Of a stretch of 8,860 nt of DNA, positions 1-6,638 are shown piece after piece. How positions within the stretch are numbered: the first letter of the stretch is position 1; every line of letters begins with the position of its first letter. This stretch comes from Treponema sp. (GTDB taxonomy: Bacteria > Spirochaetota > Spirochaetia > Treponematales > Treponemataceae). The notes beneath the pieces were generated by a model. It was not told where the DNA came from. It ran no database searches and saw only the letters and a program-made list of their open reading frames with translations. The position numbers and the translations under genes are program-made. The DNA lies in assembly GCA_014804085.1 (NCBI GenBank), contig JAAVAM010000021.1, forward strand, positions 7,464-16,323, read 5' to 3'.

Positions 1-26
1 CACAGAAAACAATCTCAAGCACTGGT

Positions 27-851
27 TCATTTAATAAAGTTTCGCTTTCTCAGAAGATACGAATTGTCGTTGTATTGATATATCACGAAATACTCGTTCA
101 GGCAAGGTATGTTTTGGTTGTCGGTAGAGCGCAATTTATAAGCCAACTTACTTAATATTTTGGACAAATATCTGACAATCTGCGCGACGAACAGCACTCG
201 GTATGGTTGGCATGCCAATTGTCTGTTTTTGTTCAGACAGAAATCGATGCCATTATTCACGTCATTATTTGTTTCTGAATTAAACGCGAGCATTGCGTAC
301 GTATCTAATAGAGTGCCTAACATAATGCTCTGCTGTTCTATTTTGGTTTTATGTCTCGGGCTTACTTTGTTTTCGTATATGTACCCGTCAATTTGTTCAT
401 GCCATTTGTGAGTGGCATCTTTCGGCAACACGAATCCCGGCAAATTGACTTCGGAAATATAATTCAGATTGAAGTATCTGTTGTCATTTCCCGTATTTGC
501 AAAATCCGATAACACGGTCATTATCTTATCATAGATATCGTTGTTTTCAGAATATTGTTTTTCAATTTTATGTTTGTTTCCTATGGCAATGCTTTGTTCA
601 TATAAGTTGCTCAAATCATGCCCCAGTTTTCTTAATTGATTTTGCGTGAACAGTTCATTGTTGGTGTGATAATTGTTAAGGATAATAATCAGTTTCAAAA
701 GCCTTTCAAAGCCCATAGACAAATTGGCGAAGGCTTGATAATACAGTCCCTTGCGTTGTAAATCGGCCTTTCTAAGTTGGGTAATTCCGTAATTAATAAG
801 CTCTTCTGAAAATTGACATTCGGAGTTAATTAGCTTAAACAAGTTTGTCAT
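27..851 (-). CDS. Hypothetical protein, possibly HEPN-like
   Basis: A 274-residue cytosolic protein that I cannot assign firmly. I chose the ATG at 851; the open frame runs back to a TTG at 884, but ATG is preferred and a GAGGA lies upstream, although its spacing of about 11 nt is long. The N-terminal half is helical. It carries a segment AFANLSMGFERLLKL (about residues 40-54), then LRKLGHDLSNLY (about 73-84). This pattern recalls helical HEPN-like proteins of defence and toxin loci, but the spacing of R74 and H78 (RxxxH) does not match the catalytic RX4-6H motif, so RNase activity cannot be claimed. No signal peptide or membrane segment is seen. It is the last gene of the minus-strand AT-rich group and lies 76 nt after its neighbour. 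Coding is well supported; function is a guess. Confidence 0.7.
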   Translation of the reverse strand: MTNLFKLINSECQFSEELINYGITQLRKADLQRKGLYYQAFANLSMGFERLLKLIIILNNYHTNNELFTQNQLRKLGHDLSNLYEQSIAIGNKHKIEKQYSENNDIYDKIMTVLSDFANTGNDNRYFNLNYISEVNLPGFVLPKDATHKWHEQIDGYIYENKVSPRHKTKIEQQSIMLGTLLDTYAMLAFNSETNNDVNNGIDFCLNKNRQLACQPYRVLFVAQIVRYLSKILSKLAYKLRSTDNQNIPCLNEYFVIYQYNDNSYLLRKRNFIK

Positions 852-927
852 AAAATTCAATTTCCTCAAATAGAATGATAACAAAAAATAAAATTAAAAG
901 CAAAGTCACGGCGCAGTCGCAGAGAAA

Positions 928-1551
928 TTATTTCAGCAAGATAAAGAAAATCGCTGCAATCAGACCGCAGCATCCAATGACAATGCCCTTGATGATTTTC
1001 TTTCGTCGGGCAAGCGACTTGTAAAATTCATAATCAGCCAAATCAGTCCAATCAAATTCTATATCTTTGATGTCTTTGACACCTGGGGTGCCAAGGCTTC
1101 TTTTATATGTCGGAAATCCAAAAGATCCTATTATTCCATGATGAAAGTCCAAAATTATAGTAATGAAATTCCTAAAATCACATGGAATGGACGTTTCGTC
1201 TTTTATAGATTCCAAAAAAGCCAAATACTCTGGAAAATTATCAACGTCGATTATCTTCATGATTTCAATTGATAACGGCACATTCCGAAAGACATCTTTT
1301 TTTAATTCTTCAAGCAGGAAATCATACATTTCATCGGTCATGATGTCTCTCAGCAGATTGACGCAACAGTATGAGGTGGTATCGCCGCGTTGAATTATTT
1401 TCTTCATGACGGCGAAGAGCTGCGCCTTGTCAGCCTCATCCATTTGGTTTTGCTCAGTCAGCCTAGTTATTTCATCTGCAAATTTTTGCAAGCCCACGGC
1501 TTCTTCTTTTGAATATTCTAACAAATAGTCATATCGGTTCTTTGCTTCCAT
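928..1551 (-). CDS. Hypothetical tail-anchored membrane protein
   Basis: A 207-residue protein of unknown function. It is acidic and helical over residues 1-135, with no recognised motif. It ends in a basic patch ARRKK (181-185) followed by a single hydrophobic segment of about 20 residues (186-206) and one final lysine. This is the layout of a C-terminal tail anchor, with the body expected in the cytoplasm. The ATG start at 1551 has a GGAG about 7 nt upstream. It sits among immunity-like genes, so a role as a membrane-bound immunity protein is possible by context only; there is no sequence evidence for that. Confidence 0.75.
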   Translation of the reverse strand: MEAKNRYDYLLEYSKEEAVGLQKFADEITRLTEQNQMDEADKAQLFAVMKKIIQRGDTTSYCCVNLLRDIMTDEMYDFLLEELKKDVFRNVPLSIEIMKIIDVDNFPEYLAFLESIKDETSIPCDFRNFITIILDFHHGIIGSFGFPTYKRSLGTPGVKDIKDIEFDWTDLADYEFYKSLARRKKIIKGIVIGCCGLIAAIFFILLK

Positions 1552-1600
1552 TTGTTTACTCCATTAGGTTTGGTGCATTTACAAGAATTTCATGACCCCG

Positions 1601-2176
1601 CTAGTTTCTAATAATCATTTCCTTGTTCATTTCATAGGCAATTCCGCTTATTGTCTTAACTCCCTCCATTGATTTTATTTTGGGTTCTGAACCAAGTTTC
1701 TGCTTGTACTCATTATAATAGAAATCATCAAAAATATCATAAAAACCAAAACTCTCAATTTCTATTTTTTGCTCAGTGCGCTCAACGGTATAAAAATAGC
1801 CGCGAGTCCAGTACTCTTTTCCAACAAGGGTTGGAGAAATAAGCAAATCTTTTTTAGTAATTAATCTTTCTAACTTTTTATGAATGTCTTCATCGTTGTC
1901 AAAAATAAGAATTAAAATCAAATCCTCCCCGTTTATATTGTTTATGTGATTGTTAATGACAACACCATAATAAAAAATATCTTCTTTGGGGTTGATTTGA
2001 AAAATATCTCCTATTTCAGGATACTTTCGCTTCCTCTTTATTATTTTTAGTTGATACTCAGGAATCAACATGTCTTGCAATGCATCTATTTTTCTCTTCT
2101 TCTCATCTGTAAGTTTTGAGTATCGCAATTTCCACGCCTTAGAAAGTGGATTATTATTAATTTCAGAAAGCTTCAT
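1601..2176 (-). CDS. Imm26-like immunity protein
   Basis: A 191-residue protein resembling the Imm26 family, immunity proteins that neutralise polymorphic toxins made by the same cell or its kin. The family-like features are a conserved entry strand PEIGDIFQI (53-61) followed by a YYGVVI strand (69-74), a hydrophobic LILILIF strand (86-92), and a later WTRGYFYTVE (123-132) and FGFYD (143-147). The length suits the family. A lysine/arginine-rich helical N-terminus (16-52) is longer than I would expect. The start is marked by GGAGG six nt before the ATG. It follows the attC-like site, so it may be the gene of the next cassette. The family call is by eye and the target toxin is unknown. Confidence 0.65.
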   Translation of the reverse strand: MKLSEINNNPLSKAWKLRYSKLTDEKKRKIDALQDMLIPEYQLKIIKRKRKYPEIGDIFQINPKEDIFYYGVVINNHINNINGEDLILILIFDNDEDIHKKLERLITKKDLLISPTLVGKEYWTRGYFYTVERTEQKIEIESFGFYDIFDDFYYNEYKQKLGSEPKIKSMEGVKTISGIAYEMNKEMIIRN

Positions 2177-2280
2177 TTTAATCCTCCAAATAGTTTTTAG
2201 CCCAATTTATTGCAGATAAATATAACACGAATGCGAAAATCTTTCATCACCGCCATCACTTATCCTCATGTATAAAAAAC

Positions 2281-2350
2281 GCTCCAACAACTTGTGCAAT
2301 GAACGAGCCTCCAAGAGCCGCAGTAAATTTATCTTAGCACAAATGTTAGC
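2281..2350 (-). other. attC-like integron recombination site
   Basis: A 70-nt imperfect palindrome with attC architecture. On the plus strand the outer arms GCT (2281-2283) and AGC (2348-2350) pair around a bulged CC. AACA (2286-2289) then pairs with TGTT (2344-2347), and TTGTGC (2292-2297) with GCACAA (2337-2342); between these lies a central part of about 39 nt. On the minus strand it begins GCTAACA (R'' side) directly after the TAA of the preceding gene. It ends GTTGGAGC (R' side, fitting GTTRRRY except that the last base is G, followed by C). Orientation and position after a stop codon are as expected of a gene cassette. No integrase gene and no second convincing attC are present in the window. 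Confidence 0.6.
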
Positions 2351-2465
2351 TTATGAAATATTTCTTATAAATTTATAAGTTTCTAAATTACCCGAATCTT
2401 TTGTATCTGCATAAATCATTGGAACTTCTTTATCTGATGTGTAATAAACTTCCCCTTTTTCTATG
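2351..2465 (-). pseudogene. Displaced C-terminal part of the 2849 gene
   Basis: Removing one A from the A9 run (plus-strand T run 2474-2482) lets the upstream frame continue for about 40 further sense codons to a TAA at 2353-2351. The continued product reads EKKYFNIEKGEVYYTSDKEV and later MIYADTKDSGNLETYKF, which is ordinary protein-like composition with no stop. The restored protein would be 165 residues. Its stop directly abuts the attC-like site, which is where a cassette gene should end, and this supports the restored frame over the short one. It may be a true inactivating indel, a sequencing error in a homopolymer, or a slippage site. Confidence 0.6.
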
Positions 2466-2849
2466 TTAAAATATTTTTTTTTCTAATTCCAGAATTTTAT
2501 GTTCTTTATTCTCAGTTAAATCAGAATCATTTATTACAGTTGTTATATAAAAATCACTTCTAATACATAAAATTTTATAATCAAACATTGCAATCTTATA
2601 ATCGGATTTAAGCGAATAGCATTCTATACAATGGGGAATTTCACCTCCTTGTATGGCTTTTAATAATTTTTTTTCATTACGAGAAACGGTTAATATTTTA
2701 TTTGATTGAAAAGTGCCACTTGTAATTCCTATATGCGTAAGGTCATATCCAAATGATGCAAACAATTGTTGTACATCGAAATACCAATTAATCCAATTAC
2801 TTGAATCTTTTTCAATTCCCCAAATAGTATACGATATTCTTTGTTTCAT
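2466..2849 (-). CDS. Hypothetical protein, frameshifted at an A9 run
   Basis: As read, this is a 127-residue protein ending ELEKKIF just after a run of nine A. It starts with MKQRISYTIWGIEKD and contains aromatic strands such as WINWYF (19-24) and a central SYGYD-like FASFGYDL (30-37). I do not recognise the family. It is small, cytosolic and without a signal peptide, in a group that includes Imm26-like and DUF4279-like genes, so an immunity role is plausible by context only. A GGAG lies about 10 nt before the ATG. The early stop is probably not the native end: see the continuation at 2351-2465. Confidence 0.65.
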   Translation of the reverse strand: MKQRISYTIWGIEKDSSNWINWYFDVQQLFASFGYDLTHIGITSGTFQSNKILTVSRNEKKLLKAIQGGEIPHCIECYSLKSDYKIAMFDYKILCIRSDFYITTVINDSDLTENKEHKILELEKKIF

Positions 2850-2854
2850 AGTTA

Positions 2855-2911
2855 TTAATCTCCAATAGGTAAAACTTTAATACTTCCAGCTCTGTCACCT
2901 ACACTAAGGAA
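2855..2911 (-). pseudogene. Possible C-terminal remnant of an unknown protein
   Basis: A short open stretch of 18 codons ending GDRAGSIKVLPIGD and a TAA at 2857-2855 (a second TAA follows), five nt before the next ATG. The composition looks like the end of a real protein rather than random AT-rich sequence. It could be the tail of a lost toxin gene that once preceded the small gene at 2849. Upstream stops in the same frame show that it is not intact. This is too short to prove. Confidence 0.2.
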
Positions 2912-2946
2912 TTAAATTTATTTCTCCTGTTGTTTTAGAAGTTCTT

Positions 2947-3327
2947 TCACCTAAAGAGATCAAAATCAATCTCTGTCTGCAACATATAGGCAAGATTCAG
3001 TAATCGCTTGTCAATCTTTATGACAGGATTCCTTCCAAATGAAGTTTTTACAAAACAAATACTTTTGTATATTTTATCTGCTTCTTTTTGAAAAAACGTC
3101 TGAATGTTCTTTGAAAACGGTTCTAATTTATTGCATAATTCTTCTGATTTTTCTTCAAGGTAGTCTACATCGGAACATGATGTTTCATAGTTTATTATAA
3201 CAGTACCACGTCTTGTCTTCATTGTATGTACCTCCCCAATCTGTTGCATTAGTTCAATACCTTCATTTATAACCGAAAGGAATTTGTCAGAGACTTCGAA
3301 TCCAAATTCCGCATATACAGTTGCCAT
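2947..3327 (-). CDS. DUF4279-like protein, putative immunity protein
   Basis: A 126-residue cytosolic protein. The C-terminal segment NPVIKIDKRLLNLAYMLQ followed by TEIDFDLF (about 101-125) matches my memory of the DUF4279 ending, a helix preceded by a conserved strand and followed by an acidic D-x-D-x-F/Y strand. The N-terminal strand TVYAEFGF (3-10) also fits that fold, as does YLEEKSEELCNKLEP (56-70). DUF4279 has no established biochemical activity; members often occur as small stand-alone genes near toxin loci. The start is supported by AGGAGG about six nt before the ATG. It is the first gene of the AT-rich group, after the end of the GC-rich operon. Confidence 0.7.
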   Translation of the reverse strand: MATVYAEFGFEVSDKFLSVINEGIELMQQIGEVHTMKTRRGTVIINYETSCSDVDYLEEKSEELCNKLEPFSKNIQTFFQKEADKIYKSICFVKTSFGRNPVIKIDKRLLNLAYMLQTEIDFDLFR

Positions 3328-3337
3328 TTCGTTCCTC

Positions 3338-3425
3338 CTATTCCATTATTGGTACTATGCTTTTTGCACCTTGTTTTTTTATTAAAACGGATTCGGAACT
3401 GCTCCCGAATACCTTTTGCGCCGCG
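3338..3425 (-). pseudogene. Possible C-terminal remnant of an unknown protein
   Basis: The junction between the GC-rich operon and the AT-rich group contains an open stretch reading AAQKVFGSSSESVLIKKQGA and then KSIVPIME before a TAG at 3340-3338, ten nt ahead of the DUF4279-like ATG. The frame is open only from about 3445. It may be the tail of a lost toxin or other gene. The same DNA contains the terminator-like hairpin, so this could also be chance. Confidence 0.2.
3384..3410 (-). terminator. Weak intrinsic terminator of the envelope operon
   Basis: On the minus strand, 16 nt after the stop of the last operon gene, ATTCGG (3410-3405) and CCGAAT (3396-3391) form a perfect 6-bp stem with an 8-nt loop. 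A CCG and TTTT (3387-3384) follow. The stem is short and the T run modest, so termination is likely but not strong, and some read-through into the island is possible. Confidence 0.4.
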
Positions 3426-4493
3426 TTATTCCACGACAAGATTTTTCAAATATGCCGAAAACTGGCCCGCAAAGTCTTTTTTGATTTTTGCCTCAAGCGA
3501 CTTTACGGCGCGGTTTTTCGCTTCGGGATAGTCAACGTGGCCTTCGCGCCCTGACAGCGTGAACGGCACGAACTGCTGCTGCGCTTTCGTGTCGAGCAGA
3601 TGGCCGTCCGCATTGTAGCGGCAACGCGTCGTTTTTCCGTCCGAGGCATCCGACCGCTCGAATTTGACCGATGACGTGAGGACGTACCGCACGCCGCCGT
3701 CATAACTTCCGCGGAATCCGAGCGACGATACCGCTTCGCTGAACGCCGCCGCAAGCCGACCGCCCTCATCGTTTTCCACGACGATGCAAATCGGAATGCG
3801 CTTGGCGATTTCTATTTTCTGCGCGTGGATTTCCTTTGGCGATGGGCAGGACGATTTCAGCGACGGAACTGCGCCCGGCTTGATGACCGCCATCCGTTTC
3901 AGGTAGCGTTCGTTTTCCTGCACGATGTCTTCAGCAAAGTCGAACGCCGCGTAGCCGTCAAAAGAAGCCGCATCTTTGCGGGCGTTGGCAATGAGCGCGG
4001 ATATTGCGGCGGCGTTCTTGCGAATCATGTCGCTGTAGATGCCGGCGGCTTTTTCCTTGTCGAGGACGGCGATGGCGTACCACGAGGTCTGCCCGTCAAA
4101 CCAGAATTCTTTGACTTCCACGCCAATGAGATTGTCAACGTCAACGGTGCGGCGGATATTCTGGCTGAACATATTTTCGCTCGCCGTCGCGACTTTTCCA
4201 GCCGCTTTCGCCTGCACCATCCGTTCAGACGCTTCGGACGACGATGTGATGGACTGCTCAAAAATGGCCGCGATTCCTTGCAGCGATTTTACTTCCGCAG
4301 AATCCCGGTCGGGAGCAAATCCCACATACGTGATGTATGCGTCATTCGGGTACGCGGCGGCGGGGGCGTTCACCCATTCCGGCATGACAGGTGCGGCGGT
4401 CTTTTTCTTCTTTGCGGCAAAGGCAGGATTGAGCGCCACAAAGTAACAGGCTGCAAGGCAGACCGCCGTTTTCGCTACGGTCATTTTCCGCAT
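3426..4493 (-). CDS. LPP20-family exported protein
   Basis: A 355-residue envelope protein, last gene of the operon. The N-terminus has a signal sequence: basic MRKMTVAK, a hydrophobic stretch, and a likely signal peptidase I site after AFA (26). LAAC at 13-16 also fits a lipobox, but the hydrophobic core before it is short, so lipidation is uncertain. The mature protein starts with a lysine run, then MPEWVNAP (37-44) and a YVGFA strand (56-60) followed by an alanine-rich helix, as in the LPP20 domain. The C-terminal half, after about residue 215, has no family I recognise. The ATG at 4493 overlaps the previous gene by 13 nt. An alternative ATG at 4484 would give a 4-nt ATGA overlap; neither has a clear ribosome binding site. 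The exact role is unknown. Confidence 0.75.
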   Translation of the reverse strand: MRKMTVAKTAVCLAACYFVALNPAFAAKKKKTAAPVMPEWVNAPAAAYPNDAYITYVGFAPDRDSAEVKSLQGIAAIFEQSITSSSEASERMVQAKAAGKVATASENMFSQNIRRTVDVDNLIGVEVKEFWFDGQTSWYAIAVLDKEKAAGIYSDMIRKNAAAISALIANARKDAASFDGYAAFDFAEDIVQENERYLKRMAVIKPGAVPSLKSSCPSPKEIHAQKIEIAKRIPICIVVENDEGGRLAAAFSEAVSSLGFRGSYDGGVRYVLTSSVKFERSDASDGKTTRCRYNADGHLLDTKAQQQFVPFTLSGREGHVDYPEAKNRAVKSLEAKIKKDFAGQFSAYLKNLVVE

Positions 4494-5995
4494 GATGACA
4501 CCACGACCGTCGGTTTTCCTGCCACAACCGAAATGTCGCCCTGTTCTTTCGTTTCGATAACGGAGCCGTCCTTGGAAAGATATTCGACTTTTACCGAATA
4601 CGTTCCCGGATTCACCGTAAATCCTGCCGCGCTTGCCTTGTGCGGAAAATACGAGCCTTGCCGCACGTCCGCTTTCTCCGCCTTGATGATGGCGGCAAGC
4701 CCGGCGTTCAGTCCGGCGACCGTCGCTGCGTAGGTCGCCTGTGTTGCGATTTGCATCATGATATTTCCTTGTGATTGTTTTACCGCTTTATCTGCGGCGA
4801 TGAGCGCGGTTATGCTCACAGTCGCTGTCGCGGCGTTTTTGGTGATGTTCCTGAAAACGCTCCGATTGTATGCGCCACGCGCTTTCTTTGCCACGTCGAT
4901 TTTCACCGCGTCATCAAAGTCTTCTATGAGCGTAGCCGTTTTTGCCGTGCTGTCGGAAAGCGTCACGCGCACCGCGCTGATTGCGTGATTCTGCGCCAAA
5001 AAAACGGGATAGGCGATTTTAAATTTGAGCGGCGTGTTCAGCACCGGAATAAGCCCCGTGCTGAATTCCTGCGCGCCCTGACTTCGCTTGCCAATCGTGC
5101 CGGAAAGCGCGACCACATTGAGTCTGCCTTTTCCCGCCGGAACGTTGATGTCCTCCGAAACGCTGATGTTCGGATTTGTTTCCCGCAGGAGGCGGGCGGA
5201 GTCCTGCGCGTGGTCGGGCGAATTGTTCGCGGCATAGATGAGCGCACCAAGATACGAAAGGAACGCCGAATTTTCGTAGGGCTTTCCCGTATATTTTGCG
5301 GGCCTGCCGCCGTTCACGCTGCTGAGATCGACGGAAACGCCGACGGCGCGCAGGGATTTGAGCGCGGACGACACGTCGTCCGTTTCGAGTGCGCTTTCGC
5401 TTTCCGCCTCAAGCTCTTTTTCCTGAGCCACAAGCGGCGCAATCACGTCCTTGTAGTCGCCAGCATACGTGTCCATCACGCCTTTCGCATTGCTGATGTC
5501 GCCGAGCGCGAGCGCATTCACGGCGCGCATGGAATAGGCGAGCAGCCGTTCGTACACCGTGCCAGCGTATGCGGTGGAATTTTCTCCGGCAACCGTGGCG
5601 GCGAACGACTTTCCGCCGGACGTATCATTCGCCGACTGCTGCATTTCCCGCTGCGTGTCCATGAAAGCCTTTGCGGAATCAAGATACTGCCCGTTCAAAT
5701 GCATGAGCATATTGGCATCAAGCGCATCAAGAATCTTGTCCTTGCCATGCTTTTTGCCGTTGAGCATGGCGACGCACGACGCATAGTCCCCTTCGGCGTA
5801 AGCCTTGTCGAACTCTTCCTGGGTAAATTTCTTTTTCTTTACTTTCGGCTTTTTTGTCTTCTGCTTTTTTGCGGAATCGGTCTGTTCCGAAACGGAATTA
5901 TCCTGCTGTCCGTCATCAACGCGTGTCGAGGCGCACGACGCGAACAGCAGGATAACTGCCGCAAAAAGTGCGGCAGTATGTGCCAGTCTTCTCAT
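4481..5995 (-). CDS. COG3014-like lipoprotein with TPR-like helices
   Basis: A 504-residue lipoprotein resembling the COG3014 family, which is often encoded next to LpoB homologues. The signal peptide ends LLFASC, with the lipidated cysteine at 21. Phenylalanine at -3 is outside the classical lipobox but is accepted in spirochaetes. A lysine-rich linker (43-56) precedes TPR-like helices (EEFDKAYAEGDYASCVAML and the repeat around LNGQYLDSAKAF). The middle carries a YLGALIYAANNSPDHAQ helix and a basic GKGRL strand, and the end (about 455-504) is a beta-type domain. I chose the ATG at 5995 because AGGA lies five nt upstream (6004-6001). The frame is open to a GTG at 6019, which would overlap the stop of the LpoB-like gene. 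It probably binds envelope partners; no enzymatic motif is seen. Confidence 0.8.
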   Translation of the reverse strand: MRRLAHTAALFAAVILLFASCASTRVDDGQQDNSVSEQTDSAKKQKTKKPKVKKKKFTQEEFDKAYAEGDYASCVAMLNGKKHGKDKILDALDANMLMHLNGQYLDSAKAFMDTQREMQQSANDTSGGKSFAATVAGENSTAYAGTVYERLLAYSMRAVNALALGDISNAKGVMDTYAGDYKDVIAPLVAQEKELEAESESALETDDVSSALKSLRAVGVSVDLSSVNGGRPAKYTGKPYENSAFLSYLGALIYAANNSPDHAQDSARLLRETNPNISVSEDINVPAGKGRLNVVALSGTIGKRSQGAQEFSTGLIPVLNTPLKFKIAYPVFLAQNHAISAVRVTLSDSTAKTATLIEDFDDAVKIDVAKKARGAYNRSVFRNITKNAATATVSITALIAADKAVKQSQGNIMMQIATQATYAATVAGLNAGLAAIIKAEKADVRQGSYFPHKASAAGFTVNPGTYSVKVEYLSKDGSVIETKEQGDISVVAGKPTVVVSSCGK

Positions 5996-6000
5996 GGTTT

Positions 6001-6004
6001 TCCT
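6001..6004 (-). promoter_or_regulatory. Ribosome binding site deciding the 5995 start
   Basis: The minus strand reads AGGA here, inside AAAAGGAAAACC, five nt before the ATG at 5995. The upstream GTG (6019) and ATG (6016) have no comparable site. It lies just beyond the stop of the LpoB-like gene, which suggests translational coupling or re-initiation. Confidence 0.5.
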
Positions 6005-6015
6005 TTTGAAGAACA

Positions 6016-6618
6016 TCACCGGCTCTTTACGGAACCGATTTTTTTCAGGTAATCCTTGACTTTTTCTGACGGCTCGAACATATCCACGGTGCGGTGCGTC
6101 TGCAAGTCAGTCATCTCAATGTTCACGATGTACGTCCGCTCCTGCTTCTTGCCGTTGTTCTGTATCATAATTTTTACAGAGCCGGTCAGCATAAAGTCGG
6201 CCGCGTCCTCATCGTCAATCGCTTTTGCCTGCGCCTCGTTGGCGTGGTCGGCCTGATTGATGACTTCCTGCCGCATTTCATCGCGGATGTCGGCATTCGC
6301 CATGAATTCAAGGACTCCGCTTTTGATGATGGCGGTCTTCAGCGAGTTGGCGATGATCTGCGTGTCGAAGAATTCGCCCGTTTCGTCCTTGATCCGTCCG
6401 ATAGTGACAACCGGATCCCGTGTGTTCCTGCTGGCGAACCGCTCGATTCTGGGCGACTTGATAACCTGATCCACGATGTCCGCGCAGACAACGCGGCAAT
6501 CAGATTCGTTCAAGTACGGCGTCATGTTTGCGTCGCCCCCGCGCTTCACTTTTGCGGCAAAGGCAGACGAGGCGACGACGAGCAGCATCGCAAGGGCGGC
6601 AAAACATGCTTTTTTCAT
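6016..6618 (-). CDS. lpoB: LpoB-like penicillin-binding protein activator
   Basis: A 200-residue periplasmic protein of the LpoB/CsgG-like fold. In E. coli, LpoB is an outer-membrane lipoprotein that activates the peptidoglycan synthase PBP1B. Family-like segments are the strand VVTIGRIKDET (70-80), helix DTQIIANSLKTAIIKSGVLE (85-104) and ADFMLTGSVKI (140-150), followed by RTYIVNIEMTDLQTHRTV (161-178). The tryptophan usually found near the end of that last strand is replaced (VDMFEP). The signal peptide ends SAFA (18-21) and looks like signal peptidase I type. There is no lipobox cysteine (Cys5 is in the n-region), so it may be soluble, unlike the E. coli protein. It starts 20 nt after the preceding gene with a purine-rich GGGGAAG. 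Length is close to E. coli LpoB. The specific activation partner here is inferred only. Confidence 0.8.
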   Translation of the reverse strand: MKKACFAALAMLLVVASSAFAAKVKRGGDANMTPYLNESDCRVVCADIVDQVIKSPRIERFASRNTRDPVVTIGRIKDETGEFFDTQIIANSLKTAIIKSGVLEFMANADIRDEMRQEVINQADHANEAQAKAIDDEDAADFMLTGSVKIMIQNNGKKQERTYIVNIEMTDLQTHRTVDMFEPSEKVKDYLKKIGSVKSR

Positions 6619-6638
6619 GCTTCTTCCCCTTGCCGCCG

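Noticed and set aside
160..411. Plus-strand 83-codon frame with hydrophobic residues
   Set aside because: It is antisense to the 27-851 gene, with no ribosome binding site and cysteine-rich shadow-like composition.
852..927. Hydrophobic in-frame stretch after the stop of the tail-anchored gene
   Set aside because: It has no start and no ribosome binding site, and overlaps the next gene's start. AT-rich intergenic DNA gives Leu/Phe/Ile runs by chance. I also found no attC-like arms here.
2256..2333. Short frame ending IAQVVGAFFIHEDK, resembling a glycine-zipper tail
   Set aside because: It lies mostly inside the attC-like palindrome and starts right after a stop, so it is best explained as chance translation of the recombination site.
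3825..6052. Long plus-strand open frames (3825-4733 and 4775-6052)
   Set aside because: Both are antisense to the LPP20 and COG3014-like genes. Their products are rich in Arg, His and Cys, with no recognisable domain, as expected of GC-rich shadow frames.
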